This document shows, one piece after another, positions 1 to 9,380 of a stretch of 64,000 bases of DNA (position 1 is its first letter; each line of letters opens with the position of its first letter). The notes beneath the pieces were generated by a model that was not told the DNA's origin, searched no databases, and saw only the letters and a program-made list of their open reading frames with translations. Source of the DNA: Methanobacterium sp. UBA294 (GTDB lineage Archaea; Methanobacteriota; Methanobacteria; Methanobacteriales; Methanobacteriaceae). The position numbers were made by a program, and so were the translations under genes. Where the stretch lies: contig DACB01000008.1 in NCBI GenBank assembly GCA_002494495.1, forward strand, positions 62,001 to 126,000. Direction: 5' to 3'.

Positions 1-597
1 CATAAGGTTAGTTTCTTCTTTAAGGGCCTTGATTAAGTCATAAGTATCATAGGGGGATATTAACCCAGCCATATCCTTTACACCTACTGAATCACACCCT
101 AATTCTTCTAGCTTCTGGGCTAATTCTACGAAACTCTTATTGGTATGATATGGGCTTACTGTGTAGCTTATTGTAGCCTGAACATGTGCGTCCTGTTCTT
201 TGGCTACCTTAATGGCCATTTCCATGTTTCTGATGTCATTCAGGGCGTCGAATATCCGGAATACATCTATACCGTTTTCGTAGGATTTTTCCACGAATTT
301 ACGGACTATATCATCAGAGTAATGTTTGTACCCCACCAGGTTCTGGCCCCGGAGGAGCATCTGTAAGGGGGTTTTGGTTACTATCTCTTTAAGCTGCCTC
401 AGGCGTTCCCACGGGTCCTCGTTAAGATAGCGGATGCATGTATCAAAGGTTGCACCGCCCCAGGATTCCAGGGAGAAATAACCCACCTTATCCATTTCCT
501 CGGCTATGGGTAACATATCTCTGGTTCGCATTCTGGTTGCCATCAGTGACTGGTGGGCATCTCGGAATGCTGTTTCAATGATTCTTATTTTTTTCAT
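1..597 (-). CDS. pycB: pyruvate carboxylase subunit B (3' part cut by window edge)
   Basis: The reading frame is open to the window edge, so only the N-terminal 199 residues are present. The protein begins MKKIRIIETAFRDAHQSL and continues with the TIM-barrel carboxyltransferase motifs RDAHQS, ESWGGATFD, LLRGQNLVGY and FDALND. These are typical of pyruvate carboxylase B / oxaloacetate decarboxylase alpha. The family transfers CO2 from carboxybiotin to pyruvate; in methanogens this two-subunit enzyme makes oxaloacetate for the incomplete reductive TCA pathway. The start is preceded by GTGAGGGTCACC, a reasonable ribosome-binding site. A TATA element sits at 665-673, with a near-palindromic motif further upstream at 700-714. 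Confidence 0.93.
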   Translation of the reverse strand, partial: MKKIRIIETAFRDAHQSLMATRMRTRDMLPIAEEMDKVGYFSLESWGGATFDTCIRYLNEDPWERLRQLKEIVTKTPLQMLLRGQNLVGYKHYSDDIVRKFVEKSYENGIDVFRIFDALNDIRNMEMAIKVAKEQDAHVQATISYTVSPYHTNKSFVELAQKLEELGCDSVGVKDMAGLISPYDTYDLIKALKEETNLM

Positions 598-664
598 TGG
601 TGACCCTCACTTGGAAATATTTCTTTAATATACCTAATTGCAAGTAGCAAAAAAAAATTAGTTT

Positions 665-673
665 CTTTATATA
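665..673 (-). promoter_or_regulatory. TATA box of pycB
   Basis: On the minus strand the sequence reads TATGTATATAAAGAAAC. A TATATAAAG core lies about 70 bases before the pycB start codon, which leaves a leader of roughly 40-50 nt if transcription begins about 25 bases downstream. Confidence 0.45.
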
Positions 674-699
674 CATAGGTGGGGGTGCTATATATATTT

Positions 700-714
700 A
701 TGATCGATTATCAT
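700..714. promoter_or_regulatory. near-palindrome ATGAT-N5-ATCAT, possible operator
   Basis: The 15-mer ATGATCGATTATCAT has 5-bp inverted arms. It lies about 27 bp upstream of the pycB TATA box. Its first 13 bases recur exactly at 53930-53942, upstream of another gene pair, so a shared regulator site is possible. No regulator is identified. Confidence 0.3.
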
Positions 715-846
715 GAAAAAATTGGTTAAAATGTGCAGAAATGGTATGTAATTCACAACTTCTAGATAAACAGTAGAATCTATTATTTTGATTTGTCACT
801 CGTAATCCATGGAGTAATTGTATTTTTTAATTTTAAATTGGGTACA

Positions 847-2469
847 CTATATTTCGCACACTATGTAGTCCTGGTTTTGGTAGACCACCTTAACAAAGTC
901 TGGGAGGAACTCTGGGAGACTTTCACTCACTGGTTTACTAAAATACACAAGGGGATAGAACTCTGATTTAACATAGATGAGCTTGAAGGGATCATTATGG
1001 GAATTTAGGGCCAGTCTTTTATCCAGCACAAGGTATCCTATCTTCGCTTCTTCTAATGAGGCTTGGGACATGTTTTTATTGAAATACTCAAAGCCATAGT
1101 GGATAGGCATGCCAGACATGGTGGCCAGGAAGGTACCGGTGAAGAGGTTGTTGGTCAGTATGGACTTACTTTTATCCCCGTTGGTGTTGAACCAGTTTGC
1201 CAAGTCCACCATGGATTCAGATGGAGGAGCAATATCAAGTGATCCGTACTCGTTTGTCACCTTGAAAATGCCAAAATTTGACTGTTCCACTGCTAAAACA
1301 CCACTTAGAATGGATAAACTAAATACGGCCACAAGTAAACTTACCCTGAATTTATCTGATGAAAAATTCTTACTATTTTTAAGTCTTTCGTAAAGCTGGC
1401 TTAATCCAAAGCCACCTATTATTGAGAGGGGTATCAGTAGGTAAACCAACAATCTGTAGGATATGATGTTTATGCCGAAGTAATAGGAGATGCTCAATAG
1501 GAACATGGACAGGATCCAGATGAGGATGAACAGATCTTTTCTGGATATTTTATTCAGTGACTTTCCATACATTCTATTTAAAGAGAATATTATTCCTGTA
1601 ATGCCAAATATCAGTACAATAATTCCGATATTAAGGTATCCATCCACACTTAAAGGCTTGTTATATGCTATGGATGTGGCCAGTCCAGTTGCAGCCGAGA
1701 TACCCTCATTTATTATGGCGGTGATGATGTCTGGCTGGAATATCAGAAGGTAGATCATTCCTAAGAGTACCAGGCAGACTGGTAGGAGCAGGAATGCCCC
1801 GTAGAACTTGAATATGCGAATATTCCTGTAAACTATTAATTCTACCAGGCTTAAAAGTGTTATGATTAAGATGATAATAAAACTTGCAGGTATATGGGTT
1901 GAAACCATGACAATGAAGAGAATGCTGGAGAGAAGTGCATATTTCACCAGGTTTTCCTTAATGGATCGGTAGTAGAAATAAATTGATAGGGGTAGAAATA
2001 TTAAGGCCAAGTTTTCAGGGATGGGGAGCATGATGCGACCTAAGAGAAAACTGGAAATGACTAAAAACCCTGCGGATATACCGGCGATTGTCCCATAGAA
2101 TTTACGGGCCACAAAGCTTACTGACAGGACTATGAACATGGCGAAGAAGGGCTGCAGGGCCCGTGCAATCTGGAAGTAGTCCACCCTGGTGATCATGCCC
2201 AGTGCTAAAAGTAAAAAATGAAACAGAGGAGGGTATCCTATTTTCTGGCCTAATGGAGCGTTTAAAAGTGGGTCTGTTAATACAAATCCGTATTTAGCAT
2301 AGACCATGGTGTATTGTACATGGATAATTATGTCCCAACTTAATGGCCACTGAAATTTCAGTGTGGTGATGAGTGCAACTGCAAATGCGATTATAGCTGG
2401 AATAACCCATAGATGCCACTTATGCACTGTTTTCTGATTCATCCTGACACCGTAAGTTTGATTTTTCAT
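847..2469 (-). CDS. polytopic membrane protein, GT-C glycosyltransferase-like
   Basis: 540 residues with about a dozen hydrophobic segments and a soluble C-terminal tail of about 110 residues. After the first membrane segment there is a loop with WDIIIHVQY and then GYPPLFHFLLL. An acidic residue in the first extracytoplasmic loop and a conserved YPPL stretch fit the GT-C fold (oligosaccharyltransferase or Dol-P-sugar-dependent transferases). The exact family is not recognised, so a role in cell-surface glycosylation is inference. The start is supported by GAGATGA six bases upstream. It is transcribed alone, divergently from the caspase-like gene. Confidence 0.6.
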   Translation of the reverse strand: MKNQTYGVRMNQKTVHKWHLWVIPAIIAFAVALITTLKFQWPLSWDIIIHVQYTMVYAKYGFVLTDPLLNAPLGQKIGYPPLFHFLLLALGMITRVDYFQIARALQPFFAMFIVLSVSFVARKFYGTIAGISAGFLVISSFLLGRIMLPIPENLALIFLPLSIYFYYRSIKENLVKYALLSSILFIVMVSTHIPASFIIILIITLLSLVELIVYRNIRIFKFYGAFLLLPVCLVLLGMIYLLIFQPDIITAIINEGISAATGLATSIAYNKPLSVDGYLNIGIIVLIFGITGIIFSLNRMYGKSLNKISRKDLFILIWILSMFLLSISYYFGINIISYRLLVYLLIPLSIIGGFGLSQLYERLKNSKNFSSDKFRVSLLVAVFSLSILSGVLAVEQSNFGIFKVTNEYGSLDIAPPSESMVDLANWFNTNGDKSKSILTNNLFTGTFLATMSGMPIHYGFEYFNKNMSQASLEEAKIGYLVLDKRLALNSHNDPFKLIYVKSEFYPLVYFSKPVSESLPEFLPDFVKVVYQNQDYIVCEI

Positions 2470-2829
2470 TAATTCATCTCAAAATTTGCATTGTTTGTAA
2501 TCTTATAAAAATTATGCATTTATTTGAGGAAATTCTTTCTATCTTATATTATTAAATCAACTAAAAAAATTATATGTGTACTCATATTGGAACGATTTTA
2601 CACTGAACTCCTTATTAATCCTTGATATTAATTATTAAATATATTTTCCATTTTTCTCTGTTTTTTCATCATTCTCTTATTATAGTGGGAAAATTTGCAA
2701 ACCTCTTTCATGTTTTTTCAGTGATATAACAAACTTTATATGTTGACAAGCACTAACATTAAAGTAAGTTATTAATAACTATATATTTGTTTATGATATG
2801 ATTAAATTAAAAGAATGGAGAAATTTTTT
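2470..2829. other. divergent intergenic region with promoters
   Basis: Very AT-rich spacer between the membrane protein (minus) and the caspase-like gene (plus). ACTATATATTTG at 2778-2789 is a good TATA box for the plus-strand gene and would start transcription near 2810. No open frame with a ribosome-binding site was seen. Confidence 0.5.
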
Positions 2830-3630
2830 ATGGGGAAAAAAGCGCTGTGTGTAGGTATAAACAACTTTAAAAATTATCCTGAGAGTTCACTCAATGGATG
2901 TATAAACGATGCATACGATATGGAAGATATACTGATGAAATACATGGGGTTTAAAGAAAATGAAGTGGTTAAACTCATGGATAAAGAGGCGACCAAGGCA
3001 AATATAATGAAAAACCTACAGGAAATGGTCGAAGGAGCTAAGTCAAATGAATATGATAGTCTGGTGTTTAGCATGTCCAGTCACGGTACACAGATGCCGG
3101 ATCTAAATGGGGATGAGCCAGATGATTTTGACGAAGCCTTCTGCCCCTACGACCTGGACTCAAAGGGAGATGACTGGGATCCCAGTGGGATAATAGTAGA
3201 TGATGAGTTCCATGACCTTTTCATACAGCTACCAGAAGATGTAGTACTTGAAGTTTATCTGGATACCTGCCACAGTGGAACCGGTTTAAGGATTATGAAA
3301 CCTCTAGTAGACAGGGAACCAAGATATATACCGCCACCATCCAGGGAAGTCTTACAGGAAGTTGAGGGTAGAGAATTCAGACACCCTCCACTTTTAAACA
3401 ACCACATTTTATGGGCTGCCTGCCGGTCGGATCAGACCAGTGCTGATGCTTTTATTAATGGAGAATGGCACGGGGCATTCACCTATTACTTCTGTAAGGA
3501 GATAAAAAACTGTGAAAATAAGTCATCAAGGGATGAAATACTAAAAAATGTTGCCCAGCAACTTGAGAAAAATGGTTACAACCAGGTACCCCAGCTTGAA
3601 TGTGATGCAACAACAAGAAAAAAGAAATAG
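2830..3630 (+). CDS. caspase-like (clan CD, C14/metacaspase) peptidase
   Basis: 266 residues from the preferred start. An upstream in-frame ATG at 2815 exists, but the only ribosome-binding site (GGAG at 2817-2820) lies inside that extension and serves the ATG at 2830. The protein opens with KKALCVGINNF and the NGCINDAYDM segment of the p20 domain. The catalytic dyad is visible as His in SSHGTQ and Cys in DTCHSGT (His90 and Cys152 counting from 2815). Acidic loops (DLNGDEPDDFDEAF) resemble the substrate pocket of type I metacaspases. It lacks a signal peptide and any death-fold or repeat domain, so it should be cytoplasmic. Prokaryotic caspase homologues often act in stress responses or defence, but there is no partner gene here to suggest a target. 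Confidence 0.85.
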   Translation: MGKKALCVGINNFKNYPESSLNGCINDAYDMEDILMKYMGFKENEVVKLMDKEATKANIMKNLQEMVEGAKSNEYDSLVFSMSSHGTQMPDLNGDEPDDFDEAFCPYDLDSKGDDWDPSGIIVDDEFHDLFIQLPEDVVLEVYLDTCHSGTGLRIMKPLVDREPRYIPPPSREVLQEVEGREFRHPPLLNNHILWAACRSDQTSADAFINGEWHGAFTYYFCKEIKNCENKSSRDEILKNVAQQLEKNGYNQVPQLECDATTRKKK

Positions 3631-3707
3631 GTTGAGTTTCAGGAATCATTCAATTAAATAGATCAAGAATTATTGATGTTTCAGAAATCATTGACTTAAA
3701 ATTAATA

Positions 3708-4811
3708 TTAACGATCCCTATTGCCAACTATGAATTCATCCACCATTTCACGTGCTTCATTATCTGGGAACTGTTCTGGTGGATGTTTCATGGTAAAAGC
3801 TGATATTGAGGTGAGTTGTCCTCCGATATTCCTCTCCAGGGCCAGTTTACAGCATCTAATTGCGTCTATAACACATCCTGCTGAATTAGGTGAATCCTCT
3901 ACTGAGAGACGTAATTCTATATTCATGGGCACATCACCAAAGGTTTTACCCTCCATGCGCAGGAAGCATAGCTTGTTATCCTGCTGCCAGGGCACGTAGT
4001 CGCTGGGACCAATGTGTATATTTCCTGGTTCCATCCTCTTATCCAGTACCGACTGTACTGCCTCTGTTTTTGATTCTTTTTTGGAGTCCAACCTGCTCCG
4101 GTTCAGCATGTTTAAAAAGTCGGTGTTACCACCGGTGTTGAGCTGATAAGTCCTCTCCAGTTTAACACCTCTATCTTTGAAGAGGCTGGCCAGGGTCCTA
4201 TGGGTTATTGTAGCGCCGATCTGGGCTTTTATATCATCACCCACCATTGGTAGGTTCTTTTCGGCAAATCTGGTTGACCATTCTGGATCGCTCACTATGA
4301 AAACAGGAATGTTATTTATGAATGCCAGCCCAGCTTCCAAGGCGCATTCTGCATAAAACCGTGTTGCTTCTTCTGAACCAACAGGAAGGTAGTTCAGGAG
4401 AATTTCGGCTCCACTGTCTGTTAAAATTTTAACAATTTCTTCCTTATCATTTTCAGGTTCATCTGATACAAGGAAAGTACTGTTTTCGTCATGTTCAGCC
4501 ATGTGTGGTGCAACGCCATCTAAGACTTTTCCCATGGATATTTTTACTCCCTGTTCAGGTATTTCTTCCTGGAAGACGGTGGTGCAGTTTGGATGGGCGA
4601 ATATTCCTTTGCTTAAATCCTGACCAACTTTGCGCTGGTCGATGTCAATTGCTGCCACTACTTCTATATCGGATGGTTTGTATCCGCCTATTTCCCAGTG
4701 CATCAGTCCTATTGCATCTTCTGCTTTCTTATCTTTGTAATAGTAAATTCCCTGTAAAAGTGAACTTGTACAGTTACCTATACCAACTATTGCTATTTTG
4801 ATTTTCTCCAA
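3708..4811 (-). CDS. myo-inositol-1-phosphate synthase
   Basis: 367 residues. The NAD-binding motif VGIGNCTSSLLQG is at the N-terminus, and the family motifs NTGGNTDFLN and PGNIHIGPSDYVPWQQ are in the catalytic half. The enzyme converts glucose 6-phosphate to inositol 1-phosphate, used in archaea for inositol phospholipids. Initiation appears to use TTG: the frame has no nearby ATG, GGGTGTT lies four bases upstream of the TTG, and the family N-terminus (MEKIKIAIVG) begins exactly there. It stands alone, convergent with the caspase-like gene. Confidence 0.93.
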   Translation of the reverse strand: MEKIKIAIVGIGNCTSSLLQGIYYYKDKKAEDAIGLMHWEIGGYKPSDIEVVAAIDIDQRKVGQDLSKGIFAHPNCTTVFQEEIPEQGVKISMGKVLDGVAPHMAEHDENSTFLVSDEPENDKEEIVKILTDSGAEILLNYLPVGSEEATRFYAECALEAGLAFINNIPVFIVSDPEWSTRFAEKNLPMVGDDIKAQIGATITHRTLASLFKDRGVKLERTYQLNTGGNTDFLNMLNRSRLDSKKESKTEAVQSVLDKRMEPGNIHIGPSDYVPWQQDNKLCFLRMEGKTFGDVPMNIELRLSVEDSPNSAGCVIDAIRCCKLALERNIGGQLTSISAFTMKHPPEQFPDNEAREMVDEFIVGNRDR

Positions 4812-5051
4812 TTATAACACCCTTTACACATGACCGAGTTAATTGCGCCAGTTAAGGTTTATTAAAAATAAACAGTATAAGGCATGTATTAATATTTGTA
4901 AGCTTAAAAGTTCTTATAAAAGTATAGTTTGCTCATTGTACTATTAAATGTTTCGATAAATCCTTTATACCCCTTAATAAATTGGGGGAATCTGGGATTA
5001 TATCTTTTAAATAACAGTATTCTGGAATGTTAGCAGTTTTACATTCTTTTA

Positions 5052-5492
5052 TCATATTCGGGGATATATGGTTATGATTCCCAAGTAAATAGCAGCGGTC
5101 AATCCTAGGCTCCATATGATTATCCCTATGGTAATCCATAGGAATAATTTATTCCTTTCTGCTCCTAATATTATCCCCATGGCTGTGCCCAGAGGTGCTC
5201 CTAAAAGTAGGGGTGAGAGGATGCCAAGACCAACCACACCATACTTGTTCCATATCCTATATATTCGGCCCTTTTTCAAGTTTTCATCTGAGCCGTAGCG
5301 GTACTTAAAAATCTTACATCTCAAGTTTGCACCGGCGAAGGCCACCAGAAAAGAAGATGTAACTGAGCTCAGCGCCGCAGCTATTGCAGTGGTTACAGCG
5401 GATAATTTTAAAACCAATCCCAGTGGAATGGCCAGCCATAGTTCTGCTATTCCAGTGAGGAAGACGATTATTATGTTGTTTAGGGGATCCAT
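5052..5492 (-). CDS. small multidrug export protein-like membrane protein
   Basis: 146 residues with four to five membrane segments. The N-terminal GIAELWLAIPLGL, where an acidic residue is followed by a proline in the first helix, and a central cytoplasmic loop match the family named putative small multi-drug export proteins (PF06695). The transport role is only a family label. The flanks hold the inositol phosphate synthase and a cysteine-rich DUF2769 protein, with no obvious functional link. Confidence 0.65.
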   Translation of the reverse strand: MDPLNNIIIVFLTGIAELWLAIPLGLVLKLSAVTTAIAAALSSVTSSFLVAFAGANLRCKIFKYRYGSDENLKKGRIYRIWNKYGVVGLGILSPLLLGAPLGTAMGIILGAERNKLFLWITIGIIIWSLGLTAAIYLGIITIYPRI

Positions 5493-5559
5493 GGTTATTC
5501 AGAAATAGACAATTATTGTATCATAAAATTATTATCATATAAATGAATTAAAAAAGATT

Positions 5560-5856
5560 TTATAATCCCTTTCTTTGTTTAACTTCACCACCGCGCTTGC
5601 AGTAGAAGTTGTGGACAACTCCGATTTTATATGTCGCAGCAAACGGACAAGTAGGACACATACACCCCTTCTCCGTGTTTATGCAATTGCTTTCATCTTT
5701 GAGGCAAAAGATGTTTTCACCTGTGTCCTTGGCGCACTGGTTGAATGTGGGACATATTGGGCAAACGCATTCTGCCTCTAATCCCTTGATTCTTTCATTT
5801 CTATCATCATCAGACATTCCATTTAATTCGTTTATAAGTTCTTCGAATTTATCCAC
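5560..5856 (-). CDS. DUF2769 cysteine-rich protein
   Basis: About 98 residues with three cysteine clusters (CVCPICPTFNQC, CLKDESNCINTEKGCMCPTC and a C-terminal YC). This is the DUF2769 pattern found mostly in methanogens. The cysteines suggest metal or iron-sulfur binding, but the function is unknown. The region GTG-ATG-ATG-GTG offers four in-frame starts. The GGTGAT at the front fits best with the last GTG (5856), at the four-base spacing seen elsewhere in this window, giving MDKFEEL. Confidence 0.8.
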   Translation of the reverse strand: MDKFEELINELNGMSDDDRNERIKGLEAECVCPICPTFNQCAKDTGENIFCLKDESNCINTEKGCMCPTCPFAATYKIGVVHNFYCKRGGEVKQRKGL

Positions 5857-5938
5857 CATCATCACCAGTTATAAAGAGTTTTTGCCTGCTAATAAAATTT
5901 ACCCTCTGCATGATTGCTATAAAAAATAAGATAAGATA

Positions 5939-6856
5939 TTAAATACCTAAAAATAGGAACTGTCCCATTACAAGTACAACTGGCCATACCATGAACTCAG
6001 CATCTGCAAATGTGTAGGATACCATCCTTAATTCCTTGTCTTTTGCTTTACTTGCCTTATTTAAGTAGTAAACACTGTAAAAGTAAAATATTACCATAAT
6101 AACTGCAAATAGTGGGATTATATCCAGGTAGATTCCAACAAAAAGAGGGATGAAGGCCAGGATGTTCAACATATGCAGGAGTTTCAAGGTTCCCGGTTTA
6201 CCTAGAATCACTGGTACGGTTTTTAGTCCTTCCTTAAGATCACTTTTCCTGTCCTTCATGTCGAAAAAGATTGTATTGGGCAGAAATTTCATGAAAATAA
6301 ATAGGAAGAGCAATAAGTAGATTGGATTTAGTTCCAGGGAATAAAAGAACATAATGGAAAAAGTCCCTGCCAGGGACCAGGTTAGCGTGGTGTAGATATT
6401 CTTGAAGGCCGGTACTTTCTGTGTGAGGTTTTTCAGGCCTACTGAGTAGAGTATACCTCCCATTATCAGGATTAAAATGAAGTATATCATGCTTAAGTTG
6501 GAGAAAAGTAATAACATGATGGACAGGGTTAAAACATAGATTATCATTAGATAAGGATAGATATTTGACTTTTTATGGAAGTAGGTAGCTCTTTCGAGAT
6601 TCGTATACTTATCTTTATCCATGTCTCTGTAATGATCGTAGCTGTAGACCATAAGGGGTATTATGTAAGATATGATGAGAAGGGGCAGTGAGATGCTTAC
6701 GTTTATCATTATCGAGGATGTGATGATGAATGCTGGGCCACTAAGGGCGGCGAAATATCCTCCATAGATTATCTCACTTTTAAGATTATCAAAAATTTTT
6801 GGTGGAACAAATCTCTTTTCAATTAAGTTATTAACAGCTAACATGTTGTTTAACAT
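5939..6856 (-). CDS. UbiA-family prenyltransferase
   Basis: 305 residues and about eight to nine membrane helices. Both Asp-rich metal/diphosphate motifs are present: YDHYRDMDKD after helix II and FFDMKDRKSD after helix VI. The family transfers prenyl groups to acceptors. In methanogens members make digeranylgeranylglyceryl phosphate or modify cofactors, and this copy cannot be assigned from sequence alone. No strong ribosome-binding site precedes the chosen ATG, so the start is approximate. Confidence 0.85.
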   Translation of the reverse strand: MLNNMLAVNNLIEKRFVPPKIFDNLKSEIIYGGYFAALSGPAFIITSSIMINVSISLPLLIISYIIPLMVYSYDHYRDMDKDKYTNLERATYFHKKSNIYPYLMIIYVLTLSIMLLLFSNLSMIYFILILIMGGILYSVGLKNLTQKVPAFKNIYTTLTWSLAGTFSIMFFYSLELNPIYLLLFLFIFMKFLPNTIFFDMKDRKSDLKEGLKTVPVILGKPGTLKLLHMLNILAFIPLFVGIYLDIIPLFAVIMVIFYFYSVYYLNKASKAKDKELRMVSYTFADAEFMVWPVVLVMGQFLFLGI

Positions 6857-6967
6857 TAATTCATTGTTTATAGATTTAAATTGAATATTTATTTATGATC
6901 ACTGAAACATAAAAGGTTATGTGAATATTAGAACAAAAAATTTAGAGTTGTCATTAAAAAAATTTAA

Positions 6968-8998
6968 TTAGAAAATTATTGTAAATTCAGTCCCATTATT
7001 AGATTTAACTTGAATTTCACCATCTAACTGTGCGGTTAAATTATTAATAAGCTGCATACCCAACGTGCTTGTTTTATTAATGTTTAAATCCTTTGGAAGA
7101 CCTATTCCATCATCCTGTATACGTATGATGTGTTTATCATTTGTCTTTTCAAAATTGATGGTTATTTTACCCCTTCTATCACCAGGGAATGCGTGTTTGA
7201 TACAGTTGGTGATCATTTCGTTGATAATTAAAAAACAGGGTACGGCGGTAGTTATATCCAGGAAGATATGCTGGGCGTTTATTTCCAGACTTATAACGTC
7301 TAATTCAACCCCATAGGAACTATAGATACTGGCAGTTAAATTTTTCAGGTATTCTGCTACGTTTATTTCGGCAAAATTTCCCGATTGATACAGCTTTTCA
7401 TGGATGATGGCCATGGACTTAACCCGATTCTGGCTTTCTTTGAAAACTTCAAAGGCGTTTTCATCCGCTATATACTTGGACTGCAGATTTAATAAGCTGG
7501 ATATGATCTGGAGATTGTTCTTCACCCGGTGATGTATTTCCCTTAAAAGGACAGTTTTCTCCTGTAAGGAAGCTTGCATCTGGGTTTCAATATTTTTATG
7601 GTGAGTGATGTCTCGAGCAGTGATCATAAACGACACCTCATCTTCATCAGGACTTTTAATCACTGCAATATTCCATTCACCTATGAACTGGTCTCCATTC
7701 TTTTTAACCAGTTTATATTCCAGATTCCTTAAAATATTCTCATTTATAGTTTTCTGCAGGTCTTTCTTGGCCGTCTCCTGATATTCAACGGTTATTAGAT
7801 CGAAAATTGAATTTCCAATCAGGTCTTCTTCTTTGTAACCATACATCTTCAGGGCCTGCTTGGATGTGTAGCTTATCTTACCATTCATGTCGGCGGTGAT
7901 GATTGCATCTGGGTCTGTTTTAACAAGGGTGGAGTACAGGATTTCTGATTTTTTTAACGCCTTCTTTATTTCCTTTTCTTTAGTTAAATCGCTCCCTATA
8001 CACACAATTCCCAAAGGTTCTTTTTCACTGATTTTAATTAGAGATACAGACATCAAAACAGGAATGAAATTATTTTCACTGGATTTTATTTGAGTTTCAA
8101 AGGTTTTAACCTGTCCGATTTCATCTGAACTTATATTCTCCAATTCATCCTGGTGATTGAAGATTAACTGGGAAGATTTACCCATCAAATCCTCCTTTTT
8201 ATACTTAAGCAGATTTTCTGCACTTTGATTTACCAGAACTATCTGTCTTTCAGTGTTTAAAATGATTAAAAGGTTCGACATGGTTGATATTATCTTATCA
8301 GCAGCTATAGCTGGAGTTAAGACTGGAAAATGGTATCTCCACATGCCATAGGCTATAAATAAGAGGCCTACCGTGATGATGATCATGGTTAACTCAGGGA
8401 TTTTTATGTGCGACAGCGGTAGAATTAAATCAATGATAAAAATGAATATTAAAGGTGCAAAGAGGCCTAAAAAGATATATTTTGTCTGTTTCTTTTCTAA
8501 CACATTCTCTGTATTGAAATAATGTTTTAAAACGAGTAATGAAGTTAACAACCCGCCAATAACACTCCAAATACTCATCAAGATGAAAAATAATGGTATC
8601 GTAGGATATAAACTATAGGTCCACCCCCAGTATTGATGAACTGCTATTGGATGAGTTATCAATCCCACTATAAGGATGATGACTGCCGGCAAATAAATTA
8701 AAAGATAGGTAAATTTGCTTTCCAATAATTTTTTTCTATCAGTAAATACCAGGGATATGTGTATTAATATTGCCGGTACTAGGATCCATAGGGTGCTCAA
8801 TTGTAAATAAAATGTGGCAGTGCCGATGGTTTCCGCCTGGCGATAACCATACTCAGTGAAGGCTAAAAATGCAGTTAAGATGGCTAAGATAGCTACCAAT
8901 TTGTTTAAACTATTCTCCGGATTCTTGTAATAGATAAAATTTCCTAAGAAAAAGCATATAATTGAAGCTACAAGGGATAGTAAGGAGAATATGTTCAT
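6968..8998 (-). CDS. 7TM-PAS-PAS sensor histidine kinase (HisKA_2 type)
   Basis: 676 residues. Residues 1-220 hold seven hydrophobic segments like the N-terminal 7TM histidine kinase module. Two PAS domains follow (about 230-345 and 355-470). The H-box REIHHRVKNNLQIISSLLNL places the phospho-accepting His near residue 487, the HisKA_2 type common in methanogens. The ATPase has an N-box (NEMITNCIKHAF), G1 (DDGIGLP) and G2 (STLGMQLI). It should sense a membrane or small-molecule signal and phosphorylate a response regulator, but no receiver gene lies nearby. Confidence 0.92.
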   Translation of the reverse strand: MNIFSLLSLVASIICFFLGNFIYYKNPENSLNKLVAILAILTAFLAFTEYGYRQAETIGTATFYLQLSTLWILVPAILIHISLVFTDRKKLLESKFTYLLIYLPAVIILIVGLITHPIAVHQYWGWTYSLYPTIPLFFILMSIWSVIGGLLTSLLVLKHYFNTENVLEKKQTKYIFLGLFAPLIFIFIIDLILPLSHIKIPELTMIIITVGLLFIAYGMWRYHFPVLTPAIAADKIISTMSNLLIILNTERQIVLVNQSAENLLKYKKEDLMGKSSQLIFNHQDELENISSDEIGQVKTFETQIKSSENNFIPVLMSVSLIKISEKEPLGIVCIGSDLTKEKEIKKALKKSEILYSTLVKTDPDAIITADMNGKISYTSKQALKMYGYKEEDLIGNSIFDLITVEYQETAKKDLQKTINENILRNLEYKLVKKNGDQFIGEWNIAVIKSPDEDEVSFMITARDITHHKNIETQMQASLQEKTVLLREIHHRVKNNLQIISSLLNLQSKYIADENAFEVFKESQNRVKSMAIIHEKLYQSGNFAEINVAEYLKNLTASIYSSYGVELDVISLEINAQHIFLDITTAVPCFLIINEMITNCIKHAFPGDRRGKITINFEKTNDKHIIRIQDDGIGLPKDLNINKTSTLGMQLINNLTAQLDGEIQVKSNNGTEFTIIF

Positions 8999-9380
8999 AA
9001 AAACCCTTCCATGAAAATTTTTAAGTAAATTATAAATATTTTAGTATATTAGGTATATATTTTATTACTTATTTAAAATTCGTGAATATTTAGACAAGTT
9101 AATCATTAAAAACTATTCTCTAGAGGAATATTTCATTTATAAGTTATACCATGAAAGTGGAAACTTCGTTAAAGGGGAAGTTATAGCTGTTGTGGTTTAT
9201 AATTTCCATAATCATAGACATGACATTATTTTTCCCGGCAAACCCTATGCTGATGAGCTTTGCCGATTACAAGATGGATATTGAACAAATATATGTAATG
9301 AGCTGGGTATAACCACTGGAATGGTTATATTGCAAATCTTTAAGATGTATGACATCCCATATTCTTTTAGAGGAGATCAA
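8999..9380. other. intergenic region with possible decayed coding remnant
   Basis: Between the kinase (minus) and the membrane protein starting at 9381 (plus). Around 9155-9330 there are short open stretches in two plus-strand frames (GEVIAVVVYNF, then TLFFPANPMLMSFADYKMD) that look like pieces of a membrane protein interrupted by stops and a frame change. No intact gene or ribosome-binding site is present. Confidence 0.3.

Noticed and set aside
1109..1753. Plus-strand frames inside the membrane protein gene at 847-2469
   Set aside because: Shadows of the strongly hydrophobic minus-strand gene; no ribosome-binding sites.
4933..5139. 68-residue minus-strand frame overlapping the end of the small multidrug export-like gene
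   Set aside because: Its first half is a shadow of the membrane protein, the rest has no Shine-Dalgarno and no family pattern.
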